From positions 1 to 64,000 of the forward strand of contig NZ_AAOU01000028.1 of the NCBI RefSeq assembly GCF_000153325.1: DNA of 64,000 nt. The letters are read 5' to 3'. This document shows positions 27,265 through 37,465 of the stretch, piece by piece. A program made the position numbers and the translations under genes. The notes beneath the pieces are model-generated. The model did not search any database and had not been told where the DNA came from. It saw nothing but the letters and a program-made list of their open reading frames with translations. This DNA is from Photobacterium sp. SKA34 (lineage in GTDB: Bacteria; Pseudomonadota; Gammaproteobacteria; Enterobacterales; Vibrionaceae). The number at the start of each line of letters is the position of its first letter. Position 1 is the stretch's first letter.

Positions 27265-27337
27265 TTGAATTTAAGTTAACAATATTTAGCACATCGCCTG
27301 AACGGAATAACCGCAAGGCTGATAAGGAGAACAGCAT

Positions 27338-28546
27338 ATGAGCAAGATTAATAAAGTTGTATTAGCCTATTCTGGCGGTTTAGATACATCGGCTATCATT
27401 CCATGGTTGAAAGAAAACTATGATTGTGAAGTTGTCGCATTCGTAGCTGATGTGGGTCAAGGCGAAGAAGAGCTGGTTGGTATTGAAGAAAAAGCATTGG
27501 CTTCAGGAGCTTCATCTTGTTACATCGCCGATCTTAAAGAAGAGATGGTGAAAGATTATATCTACCCATCCTTAAAAACCGGTGCTGTGTACGAAGGTAA
27601 ATACCTACTGGGTACTTCAATGGCGCGTCCAATTATTGCTAAAGCACAAGTTGAATGTGCATTGGAATTTGGTGCAGATGCGTTATGTCATGGATGTACT
27701 GGTAAAGGTAACGATCAGGTACGTTTTGAAGGTGCATTTGCCGCACTAGCACCACAGCTTAAAGTAATTGCTCCTTGGCGTGAATGGGATCTACGTAGTC
27801 GTGAAGCGCTATTAGATTACCTTGCTGAGCGTGATATTCCATGTACGGCATCGCTTGAAAAAATTTACTCTCGTGATGCGAATGCATGGCACGTATCAAC
27901 AGAAGGTGGGGTGTTAGAAGATACATGGAATGCACCCAACGATTTATGTTGGGTATGGACAAAAGATCCAGAACAAGCGCCGGATCAAGCGGAAACAGTC
28001 ACGCTACTGATTGAACAAGGTGAAGTCGTTGCGGTTGATGGTGAAGCGATGACGCCATACAACGTGCTAACGTACCTGAATGAAAAAGGTATCGATCACG
28101 GTGTTGGTCGTATCGATATTGTAGAAAACCGTCTAGTCGGTATGAAGTCTCGTGGTTGTTATGAAACACCCGGAGGGACGATTATGATGGAAGCGCTACG
28201 TGCGGTAGAGCAGCTAGTACTCGATAAAGAATCGTTCGATTTCCGTCAAACATTGGGTCTTAAAGCGTCACACCTTATCTATGATGGTCGTTGGTTCACG
28301 CCATTATGTCAGTCATTAATTGCAGCTGCTGATGAGTTAGCAAAAGATGTGAGTGGTGAAGTGGTCGTTAAGCTGTACAAAGGTCAAGCAACCGTGACTC
28401 AGAAGCGCTCAACTAACAGCTTATATTCTGAAGAGTTTGCGACCTTTGGTGAAGATGATGTTTATGATCACAGCCATGCTGGCGGTTTCATTCGTCTTTA
28501 CTCACTAGCAAGTCGTATTCGTGCTTTAAATAGCCAAAAGAAATAA
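27338..28546 (+). CDS. argG: Argininosuccinate synthase
   Basis: ArgG condenses citrulline and aspartate with ATP. The 402-residue protein begins with the N-type ATP pyrophosphatase loop [18 protein letters not shown] and has [13 protein letters not shown] and [20 protein letters not shown]. It is of the type-I bacterial length (about 400), shorter than the 447-residue E. coli protein. It lies 73 bp after argB, with an AAGGAG ribosome-binding site. Confidence 0.97.
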   Translation: MSKINKVVLAYSGGLDTSAIIPWLKENYDCEVVAFVADVGQGEEELVGIEEKALASGASSCYIADLKEEMVKDYIYPSLKTGAVYEGKYLLGTSMARPIIAKAQVECALEFGADALCHGCTGKGNDQVRFEGAFAALAPQLKVIAPWREWDLRSREALLDYLAERDIPCTASLEKIYSRDANAWHVSTEGGVLEDTWNAPNDLCWVWTKDPEQAPDQAETVTLLIEQGEVVAVDGEAMTPYNVLTYLNEKGIDHGVGRIDIVENRLVGMKSRGCYETPGGTIMMEALRAVEQLVLDKESFDFRQTLGLKASHLIYDGRWFTPLCQSLIAAADELAKDVSGEVVVKLYKGQATVTQKRSTNSLYSEEFATFGEDDVYDHSHAGGFIRLYSLASRIRALNSQKK

Positions 28547-28558
28547 CAAAAACAATCA

Positions 28559-28581
28559 CGGGGCTCCCTACTTAAGCCCCG
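28559..28581 (+). promoter_or_regulatory. Intercistronic hairpin between argG and argH(A)
   Basis: A perfect 7-bp GC-rich stem (CGGGGCT with AGCCCCG) has a nine-base loop, followed only by GTTTGAT. Without a real U tract it is more likely an mRNA-stabilising or processing element, or a weak attenuator, than a full terminator. Confidence 0.5.
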
Positions 28582-28638
28582 TTTGATCACGCCATAGCAA
28601 GATAAGCAAGTCGATACGTAGAGCAAAGGAGAAGTACC

Positions 28639-30516
28639 ATGGCATTATGGGGCGGACGTTTTAGTCAGGCAGCTGACACACGGTTTAAACAATTCAATGA
28701 TTCACTGCGTTTTGACTATCGTCTAGCAGAGCAAGATATTGTTGGCTCAATCGCATGGTCTAAAGCCCTACGTCAGGTTGATGTATTAACTGAGCAAGAG
28801 CAGCAAAAGCTTGAGTTAGCATTGAATGAGTTAAAGCTTGCTGTGATGGAAGATCCTGAGCAAATTTTACGTTCAGATTCTGAAGATATTCATAGTTGGG
28901 TAGAACAACAGTTGATCGCTAAAGTCGGTGATCTTGGTAAAAAGCTTCATACTGGACGCTCACGTAATGATCAGGTAGCGACCGATTTAAAATTATGGTG
29001 TCGTCAGCAAGGTCAGCAATTGCTATTAATGCTTGATCGCTTTCAACAGCAGTTAGTGACAGTCGCACGTGATCATCAAGCCACGGTTCTTCCGGGTTAT
29101 ACCCACCTTCAACGTGCGCAACCCGTGACATTTGCCCATTGGTGCTTAGCCTATGTCGAAATGTTTGAGCGTGATTATTCTCGTTTAACCGATGCGCTCG
29201 ATCGTTTAGATACCTGTCCTTTAGGCTCTGGCGCACTAGCTGGTACTGCCTATCCGATTGACCGTGAAGTCTTGGCTCATAGCTTAGGTTTCCACCGTGC
29301 AACGCGTAATAGTTTAGATTCAGTATCTGATCGCGATCATGTGATGGAACTTCTTTCTACTGCTTCTATTTCTATGCTTCATCTATCACGTATGGCAGAA
29401 GATTTGATCTTCTACAACTCAGGTGAATCTAACTTTATTGAGCTAGCAGATACAGTGACATCAGGATCATCTTTGATGCCACAAAAGAAAAACCCAGATG
29501 CATTAGAACTTATTCGTGGTAAATGTGGTCGTGTTTATGGCGCGATGACTGGCATGATGATGACAGTGAAGGCGTTGCCGCTTGCGTATAACAAAGATAT
29601 GCAAGAAGACAAAGAAGGCTTGTTTGATGCACTCGATAGCTGGCATGACTGTATGGAAATGGCGGCGCTTTGTTTTGACGGTATTCAGGTTAATAAAGAC
29701 CGTACCTTAGAAGCTGCAATGCAAGGTTATTCGAATGCGACAGAGCTTGCTGACTATTTAGTGGCGAAAGGCATTCCATTCCGTGAAGCGCACCATATTG
29801 TCGGTGTTGCTGTGGTTGCTGCAATTGCCAAAGGTTGCGCATTAGAAGAGTTATCTCTTGAGGAGATGAAGCAATTTTCTGAAGTGATTGATGATGACGT
29901 GTATCCAATTCTGACTATTGAATCGTGTTTAGATAAACGTTGTGCACTGGGTGGCGTTGCGCCAAATCAAGTCGATTATGCGATTGGTCAAGTAGAGAAG
30001 CGGTTAGAAAAACGTTACTCACCAAGCGTGAAGGTTCGTGGTGCTCGTTTAACGGATCTTGATGCGATTGAAGGTATGGTCGTGTACTGGGCGGGGCTTG
30101 GTGAAAACCTACCACGTAATCGAAATGAATTAGTCCGTGATATTGGCTCATTTGCAGTTGCGGAGCATCATGGTGTCGTGACAGGTTGTGCGTCGTTATA
30201 TGTTTATGATTCAGGGCTTGCGGAAATTCGCTCTTTAGGTGTTGAAGCAGGTTGGCAGCAACAAGGACAAGGTAAAGTAATTGTTGAGCACTTGCTTGAA
30301 AAAGCCGAACAAATGGCAATTAAGAAAGTCTTTGTATTAACACGTGTCCCAGAGTTCTTTATGAAGCGTGGCTTTATCCCTACATCGAAATCATTATTAC
30401 CAGAAAAGGTAATGAAAGATTGCGATCGTTGTCCGCGTCAACATGCATGTGATGAAGTCGCGCTTGAAGTTCGATTGGATCAAGAGCAGCGAATTCCGAC
30501 GGTTAATGTTGCCTAA
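28639..30516 (+). CDS. argH: Argininosuccinate lyase fused to N-acetylglutamate synthase-type GNAT domain, ArgH(A)
   Basis: Residues 1 to about 460 are a complete argininosuccinate lyase, with [13 protein letters not shown] at 104-116 and the superfamily signature [12 protein letters not shown] at 276-287. From about 466 to 590 there is a GNAT acetyltransferase domain with the acetyl-CoA loop GWQQQGQGK at 539-547, followed by a cysteine motif [10 protein letters not shown] like that ending classical N-acetylglutamate synthases. Total length is 625 against 457 for E. coli ArgH. This fusion, called ArgH(A), is known from Vibrio, Moritella and relatives, and lets one protein serve the first and last steps of arginine synthesis. 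Confidence 0.96.
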   Translation: MALWGGRFSQAADTRFKQFNDSLRFDYRLAEQDIVGSIAWSKALRQVDVLTEQEQQKLELALNELKLAVMEDPEQILRSDSEDIHSWVEQQLIAKVGDLGKKLHTGRSRNDQVATDLKLWCRQQGQQLLLMLDRFQQQLVTVARDHQATVLPGYTHLQRAQPVTFAHWCLAYVEMFERDYSRLTDALDRLDTCPLGSGALAGTAYPIDREVLAHSLGFHRATRNSLDSVSDRDHVMELLSTASISMLHLSRMAEDLIFYNSGESNFIELADTVTSGSSLMPQKKNPDALELIRGKCGRVYGAMTGMMMTVKALPLAYNKDMQEDKEGLFDALDSWHDCMEMAALCFDGIQVNKDRTLEAAMQGYSNATELADYLVAKGIPFREAHHIVGVAVVAAIAKGCALEELSLEEMKQFSEVIDDDVYPILTIESCLDKRCALGGVAPNQVDYAIGQVEKRLEKRYSPSVKVRGARLTDLDAIEGMVVYWAGLGENLPRNRNELVRDIGSFAVAEHHGVVTGCASLYVYDSGLAEIRSLGVEAGWQQQGQGKVIVEHLLEKAEQMAIKKVFVLTRVPEFFMKRGFIPTSKSLLPEKVMKDCDRCPRQHACDEVALEVRLDQEQRIPTVNVA

Positions 30517-30542
30517 CGGTTACTATGCGAATTATTTAGATT

Positions 30543-30571
30543 AAAAAAAGCCCTCATCAGAGGGCTTTTTA
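30543..30571 (+). terminator. Terminator of the arg operon
   Basis: A stem AAAGCCCTC, ATCA loop, GAGGGCTTT is followed by T residues and preceded by an A run, so it may work in both directions, also ending prx-grx transcription. Confidence 0.9.
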
Positions 30572-30669
30572 TTTGGAGAGTTGTTGCGGTTTTGTTTTTG
30601 CTCACCAATTAAACTGCAGGTTTTAATTGATGAACAATCTGGACCACAATCTAGACAATGTTTGAAAAC

Positions 30670-31398
30670 TTAGCCTAGGTAAGTTTCTAACTCTTCGCTA
30701 CCACCGATGTGCTTACCACCGATGAATACTTGAGGAACCGTACTACGACCCGTAATAGCACGTAAAGAAACGGTAGTCGCATCTTTTCCTAGAATAATTT
30801 CTTCATACTGTAGACCTTTGTCGATCAAGTTTTGTTTTGCTTTCACACAGAAAGGGCAACCAGGTTTAGAGAATACGGTAATCGATTCTTGTAACTTTTG
30901 CTCTGGTGCGATGTACTTCAGCATAGTGTCTGCGTCAGAAACTTTGAATGGGTCGCCTGGTTCTTCATTTTCAACGAACATTTTTTCAACTACGCCATTT
31001 TTAACCAGCATGCTGTAACGCCATGAACGAGCACCAAAACCTAGATCATCTTTCTCAACAAGCATGTCCATACCTTTAGTGAACTCACCATTACCATCGG
31101 GAATGAAAGTGATGTTTTCAGCGTCTTGATCGGCTTTCCATGCATTCATTACGAACGTATCGTTTACAGATACACATAAGATGTCATCCACGCCATTTTC
31201 AGCAAATACTGATGCTAACTCGTTGTAACGAGGTAAGTGGCTTGAAGAACATGTTGGTGTAAATGCGCCAGGTAGACTAAATACGACAACGGTCTTATTA
31301 GCGAATAAATCTTCAGTTGTTACGTCAACCCACTGATCACCTTTACGTGTGTGGAAAGTAACTTGTGGTACAGCCTGACCTTCTTTAGATGCGAACAT
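30670..31398 (-). CDS. Hybrid peroxiredoxin-glutaredoxin (Prx5-Grx)
   Basis: The protein reduces hydroperoxides with glutathione through a fused glutaredoxin. Residues 1-165 are a Prx5-type peroxiredoxin with peroxidatic Cys50 in [13 protein letters not shown]. Residues about 172-242 are a glutaredoxin with CPFC at 181-184 and the glutathione-binding [14 protein letters not shown]. The 242-residue length matches the Haemophilus and Vibrio hybrid enzymes. It diverges from oxyR, with an OxyR-type site between, pointing to peroxide-inducible expression. The stop is followed in frame by a cysteine-rich open stretch, discussed as a finding. Confidence 0.95.
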   Translation of the reverse strand: MFASKEGQAVPQVTFHTRKGDQWVDVTTEDLFANKTVVVFSLPGAFTPTCSSSHLPRYNELASVFAENGVDDILCVSVNDTFVMNAWKADQDAENITFIPDGNGEFTKGMDMLVEKDDLGFGARSWRYSMLVKNGVVEKMFVENEEPGDPFKVSDADTMLKYIAPEQKLQESITVFSKPGCPFCVKAKQNLIDKGLQYEEIILGKDATTVSLRAITGRSTVPQVFIGGKHIGGSEELETYLG

Positions 31399-31502
31399 AA
31401 TGTAATCCCTTAAAAATAGAAATAAGTCTGATGTAATCGGAGTGCTTAATCATTTGCTCCGTTTACTGTAGTAATTATGTAACTTTACTCTTGATAGCTC
31501 CA

Positions 31503-31539
31503 ATCGTTTACTGCTATGGTTTCAATAGTTAAATCCTAT
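31503..31539. promoter_or_regulatory. OxyR binding site between prx-grx and oxyR
   Basis: Four tetrads start at 31503, 31514, 31525 and 31536, each 11 bp apart: ATCG, CTAT, ATAG, CTAT. The consensus is ATAG-CTAT-ATAG-CTAT with the same spacing, so three are perfect and one has a single mismatch. The site ends 14 bp before the oxyR start. Confidence 0.85.
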
Positions 31540-31553
31540 TACAAGACATGCTA

Positions 31554-32465
31554 ATGAATATTCGTGATCTGGAATATCTTGTTGCTCTTTCTGAGCACAA
31601 ACATTTTCGCAAAGCAGCTGAAGCTTGTTACGTCAGCCAGCCCACATTAAGTGGACAAATTAGAAAACTAGAAGATGAGCTAGGTGTTTCATTATTAGAA
31701 AGAACTAGTCGTCGAGTATTGTTCACTGACGCAGGCCTGAGTTTAGTCGCTCAGGCACAGAAAGTGTTGCTTGAAGTCAAAATACTTACAGAACTTGCTA
31801 GTGTGCAAGGGGAAAGTATGTCGGGACCGCTGCATATTGGTTTTATTCCTACGGTTGGTCCGTACCTGTTACCGCAAATTATCCCAAGCTTAAAAGAAGC
31901 ATTTCCTGAGTTAGAACTTTTTTTGCATGAAGCGCAAACCCATCAATTGGTTCAACAGTTAGAAGAAGGCAAATTAGATTGCATGATTTTGGCTGCGGTA
32001 AAAGAAAGTGAGCCGTTTATTGAGTTACCGCTCTATGATGAGCCGATGATGTTAGCTGTGCCTGAAACGCATAAATGGGCGAGTGAAAAAGATATTGATA
32101 TGTCTTTGTTGCAGGGTGAAAGTTTATTGATGCTAGAAGATGGACACTGCTTACGTAATCAAGCTCTTGGCTTTTGTTTTGCTGCCGGTGCGCGTGATGA
32201 TGGTCGCTTTAAAGCGACCAGTTTAGAAACGTTACGTAACATGGTTGCTGCGGGCAGTGGTATTACGTTATTACCACAATTGGCAAGCCCGAACGAGCAT
32301 TGTCGTGATGGGGTGTGTTATATCGCAGCAAAACATCCACAGCCAACCCGCTTGATTACATTAGCCTATCGTCCTGGTTCGCCACTTAAAGCGCGATATG
32401 AAAAGCTCGCTGAAGTGATCAAAGAAAAAATGCCAGAAGTTTTTGCTAAGCATACTCAACCGTAA
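31554..32465 (+). CDS. oxyR: Hydrogen peroxide-sensing regulator OxyR
   Basis: OxyR is the LysR-family peroxide sensor. The ATG at 31554 gives 303 residues beginning MNIRDLEYLVALSEH as in E. coli; an ATG two codons earlier also exists. The winged helix covers residues 1-65 (VSQPTLSGQIRKLEDELG). The redox cysteines fall at Cys199 and Cys208 in EDGHCLRNQALGFCF, the same numbers as in E. coli. Divergence from prx-grx and the 37-bp site suggest autoregulation and control of the peroxidase. Confidence 0.97.
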   Translation: MNIRDLEYLVALSEHKHFRKAAEACYVSQPTLSGQIRKLEDELGVSLLERTSRRVLFTDAGLSLVAQAQKVLLEVKILTELASVQGESMSGPLHIGFIPTVGPYLLPQIIPSLKEAFPELELFLHEAQTHQLVQQLEEGKLDCMILAAVKESEPFIELPLYDEPMMLAVPETHKWASEKDIDMSLLQGESLLMLEDGHCLRNQALGFCFAAGARDDGRFKATSLETLRNMVAAGSGITLLPQLASPNEHCRDGVCYIAAKHPQPTRLITLAYRPGSPLKARYEKLAEVIKEKMPEVFAKHTQP

Positions 32466-32493
32466 TACCTGAAACTATTTCTGTTATTTAAAA

Positions 32494-32526
32494 TAAAAAA
32501 AGAGCGCTCATTGAGCGCTCTTTTTG
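32494..32526. terminator. Bidirectional terminator between oxyR and mrcA
   Basis: A stem of AGAGCGCTCA with TGAGCGCTCT is flanked by an A7 run on the left and a T5 run on the right, serving the converging oxyR and mrcA transcripts. Confidence 0.9.
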
Positions 32527-32541
32527 TATACGTAACAACGT

Positions 32542-35112
32542 TTAGAACAACTCTTCAGCCGTTTCTGTATCAAATTTTTGCTCTGAAACCGCTTGTTGTA
32601 CAGAGCGTGTTGGCTCAGTCCCTTTAATGAAATACTCATACATTGAGCTTGCATCATTACGGTTTGACAGCTGACCTGTTGCACGGTCGATACGCACTTT
32701 TACAATATCACTTGGAATTTGCTTTTCTTGTTCAGGGGTGTTTTTCAACGCCTGACGCATAAAGTTAATCCATGCAGGCTGCGCGGCAGTACCACCAAAT
32801 TCATGACGGCCTAGATCACGGCGGAAGTTATCAAATCCAACCCAGGTTGTAGCAACAATATTTGGACCAAAACCTGTGTACCAAGCATCTTTCGCTTGAT
32901 TCGATGTTCCCGTTTTGCCACCGATATCATGACGTTTAAGTACTCTTGCTCTAAAGCCTGTTCCATATGGATGGCCGGGCTCACCCCAGATGTTACTTTT
33001 TAGCATTTCGCGCACAAGGAACGCATTTTGCTCGCTGATCACCTCTGGTGCGTAGCGAACTGCTGGCATAGGTATCACTTTTTCAAGGTCTGCCGGCGTT
33101 GGTTTTTCTGTTTCTGTCAGTGTAGTGGTAGAAACAGTGGTATCTGTCGATGGATCTAATTTATGATCTTCAACTGCGGTTGCCATTGCCACTTGCATTT
33201 TTGCTTGCGGGTTTTTCGCTTGACATGCATCGTTACAAACAATGGCAGGATCTGCGTAGTAAATTAACTGGTCATCATTATTATCGACTTTGTTAATTAA
33301 GAACGGTTCAACAGCATAGCCACCATTTACAAATACAGAGTAACCTTGAACTAGCTCTAGTGGTGTTAAGCTGCCTGCACCTAGTGCGATAGGCTCTGCG
33401 CGAGGTAAATCAGCACGTTTAAAACCAAAGCGTGTTAGATAATCAATGGTGAAATCTAATCCTGCAATGCGAAGAGCACGAATAGCCATTACGTTTATGG
33501 AACGCGCTAAACCAATACGGGCACGAGTTGGACCACCGTATTTACCGCCAGAGTTCTTTGGTCGCCATGCTTTTCCTTGCCATTTGTCCCATTTAGTAAT
33601 TGGCGCATCATTTATTAGGGTTGCAAGGGTTAAACCTTTCTCTATTGCAGCGGAGTAGATAAACGGTTTGATACCTGAGCCCACTTGACGAATAGATTGC
33701 GTTGCACGGTTAAATTTACTTTGGGTGTAATTAAAACCACCAATCATTGCAAGTATCCCTCCGTTATCAGGAGACATCGCAACAAATGCAGTATTAGCAG
33801 CGGGGACTTGGCTAAGTAACCATTGATTCGTGGTGGCTGCTGCACTGTCTTTTTTATCACTCACAGTACTTTGGTTATGTTGAACCCAAATTTGTTGGCC
33901 TGCGGTAAGGATATCACTGGCTTTTTGTGGGGCAGGCCCCTGACTTGAGTCAGATAGGAATTTACGGGCCCATTTCATACCATTCCAATCAATAGTGGCA
34001 ATATCCCCCTTTTTAGTCACGATAGCTGCGGTCTTACCATTAACTTTCGTTACGACTGCAGGGATAAGCTGGCCATAGATAGGTTGGTCTTGAAGTTTAT
34101 TTACAATTTGATTGGCATTTAATACCGGCTGTCCTGGTTTCCAAAGAACCGCTGTTGGGCCACGGTAACCGTGTCGGCGGTCATAACTTAGCAGATTATT
34201 TACTGCGGCTTGCTGGGCATCAAGCTGAAGTTTGCTATTAATGGTCGTATATACCTTCATGCCTTTTTCATACGCAGCAGGACCATAGCGATCTACCATC
34301 CATGCACGAGCACGCTCTGCAACGTAAGGTGCATAAAGTTGAATTTCTGCGCCATGATAGCGAGAGACAATAGGTTCAGCGCGCGCAGCATCCATTTGTG
34401 CCTTGGTGATGTAGCCTTCATCAAGCATACGACCTAAAACAACATTACGGCGAGTTGTTGCTCGGTCAATGGAATAAATTGGATTCATTGTGGATGGCGC
34501 TTTTGGTAAGCCCGCAATAACCGCAATTTCAGATAACGTTAGTTGATCAACCGTTTTACCAAAATACACTTGCGCTGCTGCACCTACACCATAGGAACGA
34601 TAGCCGAGGTAAATTTTGTTTAAATAGAGGTCAAGTATTTGATCTTTTGTCAGCAACTTTTCAATGTGAATAGCAATGAAAGCTTCTTTGACTTTACGCA
34701 TGATTTTCTTCTCATTGGATAAGAAGAAATTTCGTGCAAGCTGTTGGGTTATAGTACTGGCACCTTGTCGAGCAGAGCCTGATGTCAACACGACAAAAGC
34801 TGCACGGGCAATACCGATGGGATCGACGCCAGGGTGCTCATAAAAACGACTATCTTCTGTCGCAATAAAAGCTTCTCGCATGAGAAGAGGAATTTCATCT
34901 AATGTAAGAGGTATACGTCGCTTTTCACCAAACTGTGAAATCAGTTTACCATCTGCGCTATACACCTGCATCGGTGTTTGCAGTTCGACATTTTTTAATT
35001 CTGCTACATCTGGAAGGTCTGGCTTTACATACAGGTAAAAGCCGAAAATAGTACCAACTCCAAGAATTATGCAAATTAATGCAAGTATTAGTAATCGCTT
35101 TATGAACTTCAC
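32542..35112 (-). CDS. mrcA: Penicillin-binding protein 1A
   Basis: PBP1A polymerises and crosslinks peptidoglycan. The 856-residue protein (850 in E. coli) has a cytoplasmic start and one membrane anchor at about 6-28, a GT51 glycosyltransferase domain with catalytic glutamate in ATEDSRFYEHPG near residue 86, an OB-like insert, and a transpeptidase domain with the SxxK-type serine region VGSGIKPFIYSA near 474 and the KTGTSN motif near 732. It diverges from pilM, the standard arrangement in gammaproteobacteria with type IV pili. Confidence 0.97.
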   Translation of the reverse strand: MKFIKRLLILALICIILGVGTIFGFYLYVKPDLPDVAELKNVELQTPMQVYSADGKLISQFGEKRRIPLTLDEIPLLMREAFIATEDSRFYEHPGVDPIGIARAAFVVLTSGSARQGASTITQQLARNFFLSNEKKIMRKVKEAFIAIHIEKLLTKDQILDLYLNKIYLGYRSYGVGAAAQVYFGKTVDQLTLSEIAVIAGLPKAPSTMNPIYSIDRATTRRNVVLGRMLDEGYITKAQMDAARAEPIVSRYHGAEIQLYAPYVAERARAWMVDRYGPAAYEKGMKVYTTINSKLQLDAQQAAVNNLLSYDRRHGYRGPTAVLWKPGQPVLNANQIVNKLQDQPIYGQLIPAVVTKVNGKTAAIVTKKGDIATIDWNGMKWARKFLSDSSQGPAPQKASDILTAGQQIWVQHNQSTVSDKKDSAAATTNQWLLSQVPAANTAFVAMSPDNGGILAMIGGFNYTQSKFNRATQSIRQVGSGIKPFIYSAAIEKGLTLATLINDAPITKWDKWQGKAWRPKNSGGKYGGPTRARIGLARSINVMAIRALRIAGLDFTIDYLTRFGFKRADLPRAEPIALGAGSLTPLELVQGYSVFVNGGYAVEPFLINKVDNNDDQLIYYADPAIVCNDACQAKNPQAKMQVAMATAVEDHKLDPSTDTTVSTTTLTETEKPTPADLEKVIPMPAVRYAPEVISEQNAFLVREMLKSNIWGEPGHPYGTGFRARVLKRHDIGGKTGTSNQAKDAWYTGFGPNIVATTWVGFDNFRRDLGRHEFGGTAAQPAWINFMRQALKNTPEQEKQIPSDIVKVRIDRATGQLSNRNDASSMYEYFIKGTEPTRSVQQAVSEQKFDTETAEELF

Positions 35113-35260
35113 TTGAGATTTCCCGTTACGCCATCGTGCTAATTGTCATTATCCATTATCTTTCAATTACTAGTATAAAGATAACAAAAAGAAAATTAAT
35201 GCCATTGATGGTGTTTATTCGAAATAGTTTGTTTTTTCGCCACATGGGAGCATAACACGG

Positions 35261-36244
35261 ATGTTTCGGAACCCATTAAGTGTTGGGGTAGATATTGGTA
35301 GCCATAGCATAAAAGCTGTGGCGCTACAGCAGAAAAAAGATCAGTTTGAATTGGCTGCATACGCTGAGGTTGAATTAACCAAATCGGTAATCAATGAACA
35401 GCATAATGTAAATGCGACAGCATTGTTGTCAGCGATACGTCAATTAAAGAAACAACTGCCATGGCAAGCCAAAAACGTTACTTTAGCCTTACCTGATAGT
35501 GCTGTAATCAGCAAAGTTGTTCAACTCGATACCAGCCTCAATGAAGATGAGGCTGAGTTTGCGATTGTCCAAGCCTTAGGCGCTGCGTCCCCTTTTCCTG
35601 TCGAAGAATTGTGGTTTGATTATTTCCCAATGGTGAGTGAACGTTTCTCAGAAGCTGCCACTACAGCACCATATCAAGTATTTGCTTCTCGTAAAGAAAC
35701 CATCGATAGCCGCGTTACTGTTTTAAAGAAAGTTGGCCTTAAACCAATGGTCGTTGAATTACAGACCAACGCATTGTTATGGCTAACAGAATATTTATCT
35801 GAGATAGGCAGCCAGTATATACAGTGGGGACTGGTTGATGTCGGTAAATGCCACACAGAATTTTGCATGAAACCAGAAGGTAGCAACGCTTACCATCGTG
35901 AAATTCGCTTTGGTACCAGTCAGTTTGAGGATTCACCATATCAACAAGGTATTGATGAAGATAATACTGTCGAGCGTTTTACAGAGCAATTTGCAGAACA
36001 ATTAAAGCGCCAAATTCAGCTTTATAACTCAACACATCCTCGCTGCAATATTAAAGGGTTATGGCTTGCTGGTGGTTGTCAGTCTTTGATTTCAGATGCG
36101 CTATTAAAGCAGTTAGTGGGATTAGAGGTTGTTTGGATAAAACCGTTTGAACATTTTAGCCTGCCGAAGAAAGTGACATTACCGAGTGATATGTCAGGTC
36201 AATATGCTGTCGCGACCGGATTAGCATTACGGGGGATGGCATGA
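35261..36244 (+). CDS. pilM: Type IV pilus assembly ATPase-like protein PilM
   Basis: PilM is an actin-like cytoplasmic protein that binds the PilN N-terminus and links the inner-membrane platform to the assembly motors. The 327-residue protein starts MFRNPLSVGVDIGSHSIKAVAL, with the actin-fold phosphate-1 loop VDIGSHSIK and the adenosine-side GGCQSLISDALL. It is first of pilMNOPQ, and its last four bases overlap the pilN start (ATGA), so translation is coupled. Confidence 0.95.
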   Translation: MFRNPLSVGVDIGSHSIKAVALQQKKDQFELAAYAEVELTKSVINEQHNVNATALLSAIRQLKKQLPWQAKNVTLALPDSAVISKVVQLDTSLNEDEAEFAIVQALGAASPFPVEELWFDYFPMVSERFSEAATTAPYQVFASRKETIDSRVTVLKKVGLKPMVVELQTNALLWLTEYLSEIGSQYIQWGLVDVGKCHTEFCMKPEGSNAYHREIRFGTSQFEDSPYQQGIDEDNTVERFTEQFAEQLKRQIQLYNSTHPRCNIKGLWLAGGCQSLISDALLKQLVGLEVVWIKPFEHFSLPKKVTLPSDMSGQYAVATGLALRGMA

Positions 36245-36846
36245 TCGATAAATTAAACCTTCTGCCGTGGCGTGAAGAGCGTCGAAAACAACATAAACAA
36301 CGTTTTATAGGGCTTATAGCATCTGCTGTGTTGGTCGCTTTTTTAGCGAATTATGGGGTAGTTCAATACCTAGATTTGCAAAAACAACAACAACAAGTCC
36401 GTAATAACCAATTTCAACAAGAAATTGATTTACTCGAAAAACGATTAGCTTTTCTACCTAAGTTAGAAGAGCAGCGTAAAGCGATTCAGCTGAGGCTAAA
36501 CGTGATTGCTGATATTCAACAATCGCGAAATCGTGCAACGCAGTTATTGAATCAATTACCGAATGTTGTACCGGGCGGTGTATATCTTGAATCATTAAAT
36601 TTGAACTCACAACGAGTAGGCATTAAAGGGGTGGGGGATTCTAACGGTCACTTAGCTGCATTACTGGGTGGAGCAGAGCAATCTAAATGGTTTATTAATG
36701 TTGATATGCACTCCTTGGTGACGACCAAAGGTAGTCAGTCTGAACAGCTTTCTCAGTTCAATGCTTCTTTTGATTTAACTGTACCTTCTTTTGCGCAACC
36801 CAAAGTAAATAAAGTCGCAAAAAAAGACATCAATAAGGGGCAGTGA
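36241..36846 (+). CDS. pilN: Type IV pilus inner-membrane protein PilN
   Basis: PilN is a bitopic protein of the alignment subcomplex. The 201-residue sequence starts MIDKLNLLPWREERRK, with the conserved INLLPWRE-like PilM-binding motif, followed by one membrane helix near 22-40, a periplasmic coiled coil rich in Gln and Lys (45-95), and a ferredoxin-like fold. It overlaps pilM by four bases and ends one base before pilO. Confidence 0.95.
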   Translation: MIDKLNLLPWREERRKQHKQRFIGLIASAVLVAFLANYGVVQYLDLQKQQQQVRNNQFQQEIDLLEKRLAFLPKLEEQRKAIQLRLNVIADIQQSRNRATQLLNQLPNVVPGGVYLESLNLNSQRVGIKGVGDSNGHLAALLGGAEQSKWFINVDMHSLVTTKGSQSEQLSQFNASFDLTVPSFAQPKVNKVAKKDINKGQ

Positions 36847-36847
36847 T

Positions 36848-37462
36848 ATGGCTGATTGGCAAGAACTTGAATTAGATGAAATCACTGAATGGCCTTTGCT
36901 GCCTCAATGTATTGTGGCAATTGTCTTAGCTGTGGCATTAAGCGCGTTTGGTTATTGGTATTGGGTTAGTCCAAAGAATGATCAACTTGAGCAAATGAAA
37001 CAAAAAGAACAGATCCTTAAATCACAGCTAGTAAGTCGAGCTTCACAAGTGGCCGCACTACCTCGGGTTAAAGAGCAGGTTGCAGAATTAAACCGTCGTT
37101 ACAATGAAATGATTGAACAGTTACCGGAAGAACAAGAGCTAGCAAGTTTTTTAGCGGGAATTAATGATATCGGTATCAATAATGGTTTGGTGTTCCAATC
37201 AATCAAATGGGCACCCAGAGTTGAGCACGAGTTATATTACGAATTACCTATCAATATGCAGCTGACGGGGAATTACGAACAAATTGGTAAGTTTGCGGAA
37301 GCAGTTGCGCGCTTGCCTCGTATTGTTAACTTAAACAATGCTGAGTTAAGTCGAGTTAAGCCGTTAGGTCAGCCCGATGAGACCTTGTCTTTGAAAGTCT
37401 CTGCAACGACCTATCGTTTCAAGACACCAAGCCAAGAAAAGATCAATAGTGATGAGGGCTAA
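36848..37462 (+). CDS. pilO: Type IV pilus inner-membrane protein PilO
   Basis: PilO pairs with PilN in the periplasm. The 204-residue protein has a short cytoplasmic start, a membrane helix near 20-40 (CIVAIVLAVALSAFGYWYWV), a coiled coil to about residue 95, and a PilO-type C-terminal domain. It begins one base after the pilN stop and ends three bases before pilP, as part of a tight operon. Confidence 0.95.
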   Translation: MADWQELELDEITEWPLLPQCIVAIVLAVALSAFGYWYWVSPKNDQLEQMKQKEQILKSQLVSRASQVAALPRVKEQVAELNRRYNEMIEQLPEEQELASFLAGINDIGINNGLVFQSIKWAPRVEHELYYELPINMQLTGNYEQIGKFAEAVARLPRIVNLNNAELSRVKPLGQPDETLSLKVSATTYRFKTPSQEKINSDEG

Positions 37463-37465
37463 GCT

